From Litoditis marina (Eukaryota > Nematoda > Chromadorea > Rhabditida > Rhabditidae), in contig OZ038433.1 of the NCBI GenBank assembly GCA_964036275.1, positions 54,143,902 to 54,207,901 of the forward strand: a DNA stretch of 64,000 nucleotides. Reading direction: 5' to 3'. A program made the translations under genes and the position numbers. Positions 1 through 10,800 of the stretch are shown in pieces. Every line of letters begins with the position of its first letter. The stretch's first letter is position 1. Below the pieces are notes generated by a model, which saw nothing but the letters and a program-made list of their open reading frames with translations, was not told where the DNA came from and made no database searches.

Positions 1-64
1 CTTTCTTATCAACAGTATATGCCTAGATTCAGTCCGTTTTCGAGAAACAATAAAAGAACCGTAC

Positions 65-2020
65 CAGTCCCAAGTTCCTCGGGTTTATGTGTGGGAAAGA
101 CAACATCAACTTCAGTTTTGTCTGAGGATCAACCGCCTGTAAGCAGAAATCTATAAGTATTGATCATTACGATATACAATACACAGAAGAATATTGTTCA
201 CAGATCTCTAGTCTAAAGATGTGAAGTTGCACCGTATAGTATACCAGTGTGCATGATTTCAAGATTTATTCACTGAAACTAGACGTTTATCCAATAAGTT
301 ATGCTATACTGAATCTATGTCAAAAAGAAAACACTTCTAGTTTCAATGTTACAACAAGATGACCAGCGGTGGGATTACGGCATTCGCGATAGAAAACTAA
401 CGTATTGTCGTCGCACAGGCGATAGCAGTTTTGGTGGATGGTTTTTTTCACGTTACTGAGTTCTGATGTGTTTAACATGATTCACGTGACTATGCAAATG
501 ACTAACAGTATAAGTTACTTTTTTAGTTAACTTTTTGAAAATAAGCTGTAAATTGAGTTAGCTGTTTGGAAAACTCTTCAACTTTTGACTTAATCACCTG
601 CGTACGAGAATTTAAAACGTGAAGAACCTAATTTTAAAGATCAGAGGTCAAATGTGTACTGCAAAATTCGTGACTTTAATTGCGAGGTTTTCTCAAAACA
701 TGAAGTTTGAAGATCGCAGTGTTTTATACTCTTAGTCAAATGCAGAGTCACGTAAAACATGTTAAACACAGCAGAACTCAAAAACGTGTAATGACAAAAT
801 ACACGATTCCTCATTAGAATACTAACTTCACGTGACTATTCATTCAACTTCTAGTATACCCATTCTTCTTTAACGGTATCTTAATGTAACACCTGAATCT
901 ACCTGGAAGCAGGTCATGAGTTCGTCGATCATCTCCCGCGAGACAATGGAGGCACTCGAACGGCCTGTCCAACCCTCCATGTCCGATAGCTTCTTCTCCA
1001 ACCATTTCACCTGAAAGTAATGGTATAGTCGTCGTCAACGTAAAGACGGGAGGGTACTGTATATCTCAATTTCCGCTGTATACGGACAGATAGATTCGAT
1101 TTCAAAGCTTGTAGTCTATGCCCTTTAGTAGCGCAGTGTTTAGCGCCCTGTTACGAATATTTTGCTCGCAGGTTCGATCCTGGCAAGAGACAAAAATATG
1201 TATAGTCGTTGCCAACGGAAAGGCGGGAGGGTACTGTATATCTCACTTTCCGCTGTGTATGCACGCTGGTCTTCGATTTTAAAGCTTGCATGACAAGGTC
1301 TTAAATAGCGCAGTGGTTAACGCCCTGCCACGAAACTTTTGCTCGCAGGGTCGATCCCGGCCAGAGACAGAAATTTATAAATTTGGCACTCACTATAAAT
1401 TTGGCACTCCCTATGAGTTCGATAGAAACCATTAGTTAGCTTTGTAAGTTACTTTTTGGTTGAGTTTTTGCAGATAAGTTTCAATTAAGTTAGTTGTTTG
1501 AAAAAATTCTGACTCAATCCCCTGCGTGCGTGAACTAAATTGAATAATTACATGGTTGATTGCCAGAACTGCTATTTCCAACTCTGTTTATGGCTAAATC
1601 GAGTTAAGATTCGTTAATAGAGTTCTGCGAAATTAAAGGACGCCAGGAAAATATTCAGAATTATCTTTGAACTTGCATTAGAACTTCATACCAAGAAGTA
1701 TATAAGCGATAACATATTTCGTTTGCATTCAAACTCCTTAAAGGCTCAATGAAACAGTCAAGTACAGAAGTGACAGATGAGCAACTGGTGAACAGGAAAA
1801 GCCAATTAGTGTTGGAGTTATATCAAGTTTTGGCTCATATTTGTGGCATAATTTAGGATTTAGTCTTACGCTTAACTAATCTACGCTTCTGTGCAAACTA
1901 CAGTTCAAACTACAATTACACCAGTTATTTATGTAGCACGCACAACATTTTGGACTATATTTATCCAGCAGTCATATTCACGTTATCTGTTATGAATAAC
2001 AGAGATAGATCGAGAGAGAA

Positions 2021-2051
<31 letters not shown>

Positions 2052-2856
2052 GGGAGAGAGAGAGAAAGAGAGAGAGAGAGAGGGGGGATATGAAAAATTG
2101 TAAAATCAAAAATAGTCCACAGTGGAGACCGTTGACCTAGTAATATATATCTCCATAAGTCCATCAATCAGCTGATACTTTAGAAAGGGCGTTCACATAT
2201 ACCTCGACGTATTCATAAGTTGCAAGTTTCGTTAAAGAAGGACGATTATGTTGTCCAATCTCAACGCTTCAGTCCTTTAAACTGCGATACATTTTTCAAT
2301 TGCAGTTTAAAGGACCGTTGACACGGGATTGGTCCACAGAATCGTCCTACTTCAATCACATTAATTTGCATATCTAATGGAGATTCGAATGGATTCGATT
2401 TCACGTGGACAGATTGTGGTTGAAAATAGTATTATGGTACCAGAACTCTACACGATTTCCGAGAAACTCAAAAAGTACAGAAACGCACAATTGTAAGCTG
2501 TGAATATTCTAACTCCTGCTGTTTGTGTTTACGCGCAAAACAGACTATACAAAAGAATCCTGCCAAATTTCACTCGCAATAATATTCAATGTCAATTAAA
2601 ACACCATATATTGTCTTTATCAGTTATTTTTAGTCCATGGGTCAAATCTATAATCATACAAAATAATCACTATACTGAAAAACTTAATTATCAGTTTCTA
2701 TATCAACATAATAACAAATTTTCATTATTAGTTTCTACATCAACATACAAACGAACCTAATTACTAGTTGTAATATTATCCACTCACCAGCTCTTGATCT
2801 TTCAACTGCGCGCCCTGAGCAGCATGGACATTCGTTGGACGAAACGGTTCATCCAT
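65..2856 (-). CDS. NELF-A-like protein, N-terminal part (runs off left edge)
   Basis: Three exons on the minus strand join in phase: 2788-2856 (23 codons, starts MDEPFRPTN), 903-1010 (36 codons) and 65-136 (24 codons), giving the first 83 residues; the last donor (GTACGG) shows that the gene continues past the window start. Residues about 22-80 carry KWLEKKL, then W, SSASIV, REMIDELMTCF and TKLKLMLSFPHI. The order and spacing match the N-terminal region of metazoan NELF-A (WL-x-NKL, W, SIASLL, IDNI-x2-CF, KLKLLL, H), the part that contacts NELF-C/D in the negative elongation factor that pauses RNA polymerase II. The exon structure is seen directly; the homology is my recognition from memory and not a search. 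A spliced-leader-like acceptor lies 29 nt before the ATG. Intron 1 holds a TTAA-type inverted-repeat element, a GA microsatellite and two tRNA-like repeats. If not NELF-A, it is an unknown nuclear protein. Confidence 0.7.
440..527 (-). repeat. GTATAC-end MITE, partial
   Basis: Minus-oriented left part of the family: on the minus strand it reads from the terminal TATACTGTTAGT through TCACGTGAATCATG and AAACACATCAGAACTCAG. The rest of the element is missing. Confidence 0.6.
728..857 (+). repeat. GTATAC-end MITE, full copy
   Basis: Carries the family core (GTCACGTAAAACATG, AAACACAGCAGAACTC, CGATTCCTCATTAGAAT) and ends CTTCTAGTATAC. Located in the intron just downstream of exon 2 of the NELF-A-like gene. 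Confidence 0.75.
1024..1413 (+). repeat. Two tandem tRNA-like (SINE-like) repeats
   Basis: Copies at 1024-1199 and 1201-1413. Each starts TATAGTCGT, continues GGGAGGGTACTGTATATCTC and TTCCGCTGT, then has a tRNA-like body: an A-box-like TAGCGCAGTGGTT and a B-box-like GGTTCGATCC. The second copy ends AAATTTGGCACTCACTAT and has a duplicated tail. This layout, an RNA polymerase III-type split promoter inside a short dispersed repeat, is that of a tRNA-derived SINE. It sits in intron 1 of the NELF-A-like gene, next to exon 2. Transcription is inferred, not shown. Confidence 0.65.
2014..2087. repeat. GA/CT microsatellite
   Basis: About 70 nt of near-perfect GA dinucleotides in intron 1 of the NELF-A-like gene. 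The antisense reading frame across it is Ser/Leu low complexity and not a gene. Confidence 0.9.
2232..2355. repeat. TTAA-type inverted-repeat element (copy 1)
   Basis: Foldback element of about 125 bp. Left end AAGAAGGACGATTATG, an inner arm CAGTCCTTTAAACTGC, and the mirror copies GCAGTTTAAAGGAC and CGTCCTACTTCAA. Other copies lie at 9031, 23110, 50758, 52622 and 54946. Several copies are bounded by TTAA or a one-base variant, as expected of a piggyBac-like non-autonomous element. Confidence 0.85.
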
Positions 2857-2885
2857 AATTTGAAACTTTGTCAAAGTTGTATTTT

Positions 2886-2893
2886 CTGTAAAA
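2886..2893 (-). promoter_or_regulatory. Probable trans-splice acceptor of the NELF-A-like gene
   Basis: TTTTACAG on the minus strand, 29 nt upstream of the ATG at 2856, with no convincing exon just upstream. In nematodes such a site before a start codon commonly receives a spliced leader. lnp-1 ends 2 kb upstream on the same strand, too far for a classical operon spacing of about 100 nt. Confidence 0.45.
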
Positions 2894-4894
2894 TATATCA
2901 AATAAATGATGTGAACCGCTCAGTTGACCATAAAACACCGCATTTTCCTGATTGGAAAGTTTGACGAAACATAACTAACTTGTGGAATAAAGTGGAATAA
3001 AAGAATGAAGTAAAGCATCTTATTCAAAACTAGAGTATGAAAAAACTAGAGGCGTGTATGTGAAGTTGTAAAGTACGCAATTCACATTGTTTCCTAACAT
3101 GTTAGGTGAATGTTTCAATTGCTGTTGTTATATGTGCCTATTTGATGTGATATATTAGATTAATCAATGCCGAACAAACATTCTACTTTATTATATTTCT
3201 GTTATTTTTAAACGTTATTATGACATGGGAATAGAAAAAGAGTTGTGAGTAAATATATCAAATAAACTAGTTTTAATAAATGTATCATAAGACGCATTGA
3301 GAGATGGTGCTGTAAGCAAGAGGACGCCACGCCAACCGCTCGCGTCTGAACGAAATGAACGCCGGTATGACTAAAGTACCCCCCCCCCCCCCCCTGATAG
3401 AGGAGTGAACACTCTTGTTATCAGTAAAACAATATCGGAACTGGACATAAAAAGAAAAATGAACAGAAAACATGCAACGCACGAGATAAGTCCTGCCAGG
3501 CCATAGCTAAATACCCAATATGACTATTTTTCTTAGAAAACTTGGGACGAAATATTCTGAAATCTACCTATTAAGTTTATCACACCCTTCCTTTGTGTAA
3601 TAAATACATTGATTCATTCAATGTATTCACAAATATTCTGTGTAGTTGAAAGTGTAACAGAACATGAAACACCATCCCGAATCTGCAGCGCTTATTGAAT
3701 CGTGAGTAAAACATTCAAACGCCTTTCAATTGAACAAACGACTTTTTGGTCTCATTCAAACATGTTGGCGAAATTCTCTACAACTATGAAAATCTCTTTG
3801 TAAACCTCGGAAATTTCGGTTATTCTAACTAAAGGTTCCCTAGCCTCAGTTTTTATTCAGGTTGTTGTGCGTTTTTATGTGTTTTACGAAGTTTTCAAGT
3901 TTTCAACATTGTTATCATGTTTTCTTAGCTAAATATCAGAAAACAATACCAACTTTATAGGACAACGTGATAAAGATGTTTCTGTACGCAACTTCACCGT
4001 ATATTCGTTGCAGAGAAAACGATCTTGAACATCAACATCACCTGTATGTATCGCAGAGAGTATATATTGCGTGTCATGTGAACACGAGATGGGTCTCTTT
4101 TTCGATCACTGCGAAACTTCCCAAATGGAAAATATTTATTGGAAAAATCGTACGGCAAGGTTCGATTCAAGCACCTTCGCGTATGATGAATAAAAACAAC
4201 CATACTAACATGCGTGAAAACCCTTTAACTACCCGGAAATTCTACTCTAGTAAACTTTAAAGAAAACTGAAAAAAAACTTTTGGGTGATGATGAATAGAG
4301 AAATGTACATTTGGCGAAGAGGGGGATGAAACCAGCAAAAACGCTAGAATACGACATGAAACTATCATTTGCGCAAAAAAAAAAACAAGAAACCAATGAT
4401 TTTCTAAAACTACTGAAATCAGCCGATTGTTTTGTACGATTGTTCAAACCGAGTACGTTCAAGTTAACATGCGAAGCAGTTATACGCATTGATACAGTGT
4501 GGGTGAAACAGCGAAACGCTCAAGTTAACTTGCAAGATTGAGAAGGATAACTTTGAAGAAACCCAATGGGTTACCACTTGAAAATGGTAAAAGACAAAAT
4601 ATACATACACATGTTCGATGAAATGAATTGACGAGAAAATTAACGTATTGCTAAAAGTGAATGGTTTTGATTCAGAAGAGCGTAGATCTAAAGTACAATG
4701 AGTTTCCATACCAATTGAGCGTGGATGCAATAAGTATACGCAATAAAAAATTCCATAAAATACTGTTTTTGACTGTTCGAAGCTTTTTAACTTTTAACGA
4801 TACACTTTTGAGAATTCTGGGACGAGTTTGAACAGTCAGGCATCAGTGAAAAGTACAACAGATACTCAAGTAAGAATCGGTGCAGTTGTTTTGA
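2894..4894. other. Intergenic stretch between lnp-1 and the NELF-A-like gene
   Basis: No exon with both good splice signals and coding character was found. ORFs of 60-97 codons exist on both strands (for example 3967-4260 plus) but overlap each other and show no recognisable domain. It holds the C16 tract and AT-rich sequence. Confidence 0.5.
3379..3394. repeat. C16 homopolymer tract
   Basis: Sixteen consecutive C on the plus strand (G-tract on the minus), between lnp-1 and the NELF-A-like gene. Long G/C tracts can form quadruplexes and are unstable in nematodes lacking the DOG-1 helicase. Confidence 0.9.
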
Positions 4895-7800
4895 TTAGTC
4901 TTTGGTAGAGGGCAGCGGGACTATGTCGAAGTCTTCCTGAAAACACTTATTGTGAAGTTCTGTAGTAAATGAAGTGGTTATATTTCATTGATAATCATTC
5001 AATCTCAATTAGACTACGTTCGAGAAAAAAGTCTAGCAAAGGTTGACGCCTCAAGCGGTAATTACATCAAACGTAATACATTTCGCAGTGTTACAGATAA
5101 ATTCACTGGTGATTTTGGGCATAAATTCTTAACACAGTAACTACTTATTTCTAACGATTGTAAAACTAGTATGAATATATAGTCTAGATCATACCTAAGT
5201 GGACTGCCAGAGGTGTCTGCGTCTCTGCTCACGTGTGCCGGTTACACATTATTCAACCATTTTGTATTTATTAAAGTCCACATCGATTTGATCAACACCA
5301 TATAGTCTTTTTCATTCCTACTGAGACTCCTACAGTAGGATTTCAAAACTTCAAAGCCGTTTTCCTCACTCACTTGTGATCGGAAAAGTTCAGGATTTTC
5401 GCACCTCATTCTCGTACTCAGGGACAGTAAATATACGAGAGGATTTTTGATGAACTAAGTTTTCAGCTTTACAACACCCTTCGGAAATTTTGTAAGGTTA
5501 CTGTAGGAGTCTCAGTAGGAATGGTGTGAACTATACCTCCGCGCGAGTTTCCTCGCCGATGTCTCTCTTCGTACTCTCATCGCCTGAAGATGTCTCTGAT
5601 CCGTGTCCAGTTTGCTGCTGTGCAATCGTCGTCTGAAAAGATGAACCTAAGTTCGGCACGGATAGAGTTCTATGATCTCAGTTTTATTCCTTTGTTTTAT
5701 AGGTCACGTGAAACGTAGATTACACTTAAACAATTGATCATCCATTATTTCTTTTCTGAATTACACTCACCTCTCCTGAATCCGGGCCGAGTGGCGCAGC
5801 CGCGTGCAACTGTGGAATAGGTCTGCAATATGGAAATAACGATTCAACAATTGATTGGATATAAATCGAGTTTCAGAGATAAAAAGCGAGTCATACACCG
5901 AAAACAACAAATCGAACGGCTATTGATAACTAGAAAACAATTACTTTTATACCAAATAACTGCCCAAGCCTCAAAAATAGGAAGACTTGTGTCAATATCT
6001 CGAACGTACATAAAAAGAATGAATGAACTTCTTACGCAACTGAAGCGTGTGATAAGAACGATAGATAATACTGGAATACATAAACAAGGTATAAAATAAC
6101 GAGTAACCTCAATTTCTTGGCCGGATTGAAATGGGAGCAAATGAAGCAGACGAACGCAATGTATTCGTACTCGTGGGGCAGCGCCATTCCATTATGACCG
6201 TGGCAGTTGGAGCAGATTAGAGCCAGTCTGGAAACAGAATATAGTGTGTGCCCCGGAATCGGACCTGCGAGCAAAAGGTTCGTAGCAGGGCGCTAACCAT
6301 TGCGCTATTAGATCACAAAACGAGCAAATCAAAGACATGATGTGTGCGTACACAGCGGAAAGTGACATTATACAGTACATGTACCCTACCGTCTTTCCGT
6401 GTGGCAACGACTATGATACAATATTCCAAAATATGTTCTAGACTAGTTAACCTCGGTGGCTCCAAACGTAGTTTTCGAAGAAAGATATATCTCAAAGTAT
6501 TGTACTCTTGCCCCCCCCCCCCTCCCCTGGGGCGAAGAAAAGAACATACATTGGGGATATCGAGAACTTATTCGTGTTTCCCCTATCCCTCAAATTCCAC
6601 TTTCAATATGCAGTAAAACTGGTGTGTAACGTGCCACCTTGTGTGTGTGCTCTACTCTCATCTTATTCTCTGTTTCACAACTAAAAACTTTAGTAGGTTT
6701 GTTCTACCAACCGATTACTGGGTCCATCCCCGAAGAAATAGTCGACCACTTTATCTACCGTACTCGTAGATTCTCTGTGAAACGGACGAATAGAGGGAGA
6801 ACGACCGTTTCGCATTGGAGTGTACTGCAAAAACCAATTTGCTAAAAAAAATGGAATGCTCTTCTGTAAACTGTATACGATGATAGAAGTGGGGATAACG
6901 AGCCCTACACAACATGATAATAATATAATATAAAAATACAATTAACTGATAATATTTGATTATTAATATTACACAACACTCTTTCAGCTGCACCTACGTG
7001 CATACAAGAAAGTATTAACATTTTTCAAAGGATAAAGTGAACAGATCGATTACCTGGATCTGAACGAACTATACACTGAGCGCGAAACATTGTACCGCGT
7101 TTAACGTTTGGGCGCACATCAAACTCTGTGTTACTGTTCGGAATTGCCGCTCAATCGAAGTTTGCCGATTTGTTGTTTATGATTTCTGTTGCAGCAAAAA
7201 GTGTAAGCCTCTGAATTGAAGTTTTTTTTTCAGAATTGAGAGATGAAATTAGGTCTGGCCAAAACGGTACGTTGGATTAATTTTCTGTGTTTTTAGTTCG
7301 ATCGATGTGTCTAGGTCGTAATTAGCAATTTCGGCTGTGCATATAGACAAACTACAATTCAGTTGTATTTTGAGACTTACAATTGATGGTTCCTGTTTGG
7401 GCGGTAAACGTTGGTTGGGTCCCATCGGCGGTTGAATGTTCATGGGTCGGCGAGGATTCTGGGGCATGGGATTTGAATTGTCCCCCTTTCCTGGAAATGG
7501 AAGTGGAGCTCAAATTTCCGAAATGAATTGAAAGGATTGGACAGAACAACAATATTAATCTATATATTAACCATTTATTTCCTATTGACACTCCTACAGT
7601 ACACATTTAAAGTTTCCAGTAACTGATGTCAAAAACTTTTTATTTTATTTTCTCTGTTACCAATATATCTTGCAACACTTTTCGTAATAATGAACCAGGA
7701 TCGATTGAGTGTAACCTTTCCATAAAATATGCGTGACATAAGCAAACTAAAAGTTTTGTTGATATACTGTAGGAGTCTCATTGGGATTGAAAAATACTAT

Positions 7801-10800
7801 TCGTTTGGCTTCCTATCTCAAACGTAACCTCAATCCTTTTCTCTTCATGAAGTTGTAGGAATACTACAACGCACCAATGTTTTCCTGCAGTTGATTTGAG
7901 ATAATACTCCTTTCATACCTGCTGTAACTCCTACAGTACACTCAAACTTTTATCTTGGTTTCATTACCTAAATTTTATCGAAAAGGTGAACCATTTTTGC
8001 ATTGTATTATGTTTCTCTATCACGAAGTGTTCGATAAAGTCAAGATTCCATCCCCTACGTCAACTCGGAACTCAGATACTCGTCAACGGTCTTAGCTAAC
8101 GGTATTTTCTCAGCGTTACGTCTCGCAAACCTTCTGATGAATGTTTTGGGTGGAGTATCGCACTACAGAATGATGTGGATACATTTCCCTCAGAGTAATT
8201 AACAAATATACAAAACTGTAATCATGAAACAATAAAAGGTGAAAGTAAATGCACGAATATATGTCATTAGGTCAGTTACGCAACCTCTTAAGAACGGTGG
8301 ATGTAAATGTTTTCGGAGATGTTCCTAGATTCCTCATGTAACTTTTTTTTGTTTTCCCTCTCAGTTTTTTTTATATTGTACAATTTTATTCATTATTACT
8401 TACTCTGATTAGGGATTGGTTGGTTGGCCATCTTCCTCTCGATGTTGGGTGTAGCCGGCTGGGACTGAGTTGTCGCCGGGTAGTCCGAGGCATATTTCTC
8501 CAGTATCTCCGTTGCCACCTGTGAAGAAAACTCTCGACTGTAGGCTCATTCCAGGGGAAACTAGTACGGTTTAATAACCTAATTAATGATTTCTTACAGG
8601 ATAAGAAGCAGTACAACTCGCCGTAACGGTATCTTCTCTGGCAGTTTTAATATGATTATCAGTGTTATACTCAAGGCCTCTCAAACTCTGATAACACCAA
8701 AATCGTCTTGAATTAGATTCGGAACGATTTTGAGTGGAACATTTCACAGAGCATAAAACAGTTATACGGTAATGATCTAATATGGTTATGTTGTCCTATT
8801 CCGCTGTGTTTCTAGCTTTAACCCGTTGCTATCCGGTACGGAAATTGTACTTTATTCCGTTTCTTCAGATCAAACTACAACCAATTTAGTGTTTTATAAA
8901 CTGGGCCAGGGGATAAAAAGTGTAGTCAACTCGGCTCAAAGCGAATGGTTCCAGCTTCCTTTAGGAAGATGGGAACATTTCTTGCATAGTCTCGTTCACA
9001 TGGACAGACAACTGACTTACAGTATCAACTTTGAAGAAGGACAATTATGTGGTCCAATTGCAACGGTTCAGTCCTTTAAACTGCAATACATTTCTTAATT
9101 GCAGTTTGAAGGACCGTTGACACGAGATTGGTCCACATAATCGTCCTTCTTCAAACAGAAAGAAAGAGCTCATAAGATAATTGTGGCTGGTTTCTCCATT
9201 ATACTAAACATTCTGAATCGCTGACCAATTACTCGTTGTACTCATTTGCGAAGTGCGACTACGATGTTTACTGGATACGGTAGCTGATATACGATAGATG
9301 CAACAGAGTATAGTATACTCCCAGTTCACAGGATTTCGTCAGCTCATCAAATTCAAAAACTGTTGCTGATAAGTTTGAGAGAATGACATAATATATCCTA
9401 TAACAATTCATAGTTTCTATGTTTTCATCTACTCCATGTGTCGAATATGAACGTTTGTTCTCTGTGGAGATCTGGTGCAGTTTCCTTGTTCAATTTGAAA
9501 TGAAAGTCACCTTGAACGTCTCCGTTTCCTTCACATTCTCTAGTATATTTTTCTTCTTTTCCAAAAGTCCATCGAGTGCCTGAAACAGTGAACCCGTTTC
9601 AAAATAAGTAGTTTAACTGTTATGCAAATGAGTTTATTTATATCTATTAGAAACAAAGCTCTGTTCAACAAAAGAACGTTGTCTCGTAAATACTACGTGC
9701 ATATATCTTAGAACTGTACTTCACTTTGGAAACTCGAACGCGTAGTTCTAGACATCTTTGAAAATGCACTAAAATGATGAGTGACAAGCACTACTTACAA
9801 AATTATGTTATAGTTCCGGTCATTCCCACTGAGACTTGGCAGCCTGCCAATGAATATTCCAGGCTATTTTTCACCACTTTGAAGCTCTTCAAAAACCAGA
9901 CAAATGCTCGGACAAATGGTCATTCGAAAATTCTGGCTCGCTGCCAACTGGTCTCAGTGAGTATAGAAACGGACTATAGCTTACCGTTTTCTTCTTATTC
10001 AGTCTCCAGTTATAGTACATGTTGGCGAATCGTCGCCCAATCCACAGAAAAAGTATTCCGAAAATCAGGACAGCCGCTGATAATAAAATCTGGAACAATT
10101 CAGTTTATAACTCAAACAGATACGCGAAAGAACAGTGTGGTGGCCATAATTACCTATGACCTATGACACTAACTTATATACTCTCATTGAAAACGTTCAG
10201 AGACCATATGCAAGAAGTTTAGGTTGATTTCCATCTGGTTCTCATGAATAAAGCATGAACTGTTTTGATTTTCTCTCCAACCACTCTGTCTTGGGAGATA
10301 ATATGTGAAACGAGAGACGCCGGGTGATATCAAGGCCCCAGGATATTTCTACATTGATGATAAAGCTTTTTTTATTCGGTCGTTTCTTGAGTGTCAATAC
10401 TCAATCGAGTTCAGGTAATATATGACCACCGATTGAAACACTCGTGTGAAGTGCGCCAGCTCGGAACTCTGTGAAGAGTACATATGACATTTCTCTCATC
10501 TAACATGGTTAACTCGTCTCTCTATGGTAGTCCAAATAAAGGTGAGCTCAAGGAAAGTGATACAAACTAGAGAATAAGAGAGTGAAAGAATATAGAAAGT
10601 GGTACGTTTCGCCTCTACCCCAAAGCCAAGTCCGCATTTCGAGACAAATACCACACATGACCACACAATATTATAATTTTTCAGTGATTATTGAACTCAT
10701 ATTGAAATCTTTCAAAGACCGCATGCAGGCAAAACCCGTTGGATGGCTCACTATCTGCGTCTCTCGAAACGTGCACTATTCGCATGCTCTGATCGGGTAT

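Noticed and set aside
1961..2167. 68-codon ORF with Leu-Ser repeats
   Set aside because: Product of the GA/CT microsatellite, no gene signals.
5194..5215. Candidate extra lnp-1 exon before the last one
   Set aside because: Any phase-compatible version ends in an in-frame TAG; exon 10 joins the final exon directly in phase 0.
7049..7070. Candidate 22-nt extra exon of lnp-1 (between CTCAG and GTAATC)
   Set aside because: Its length breaks the phase between exons 6 and 7, which join perfectly without it.
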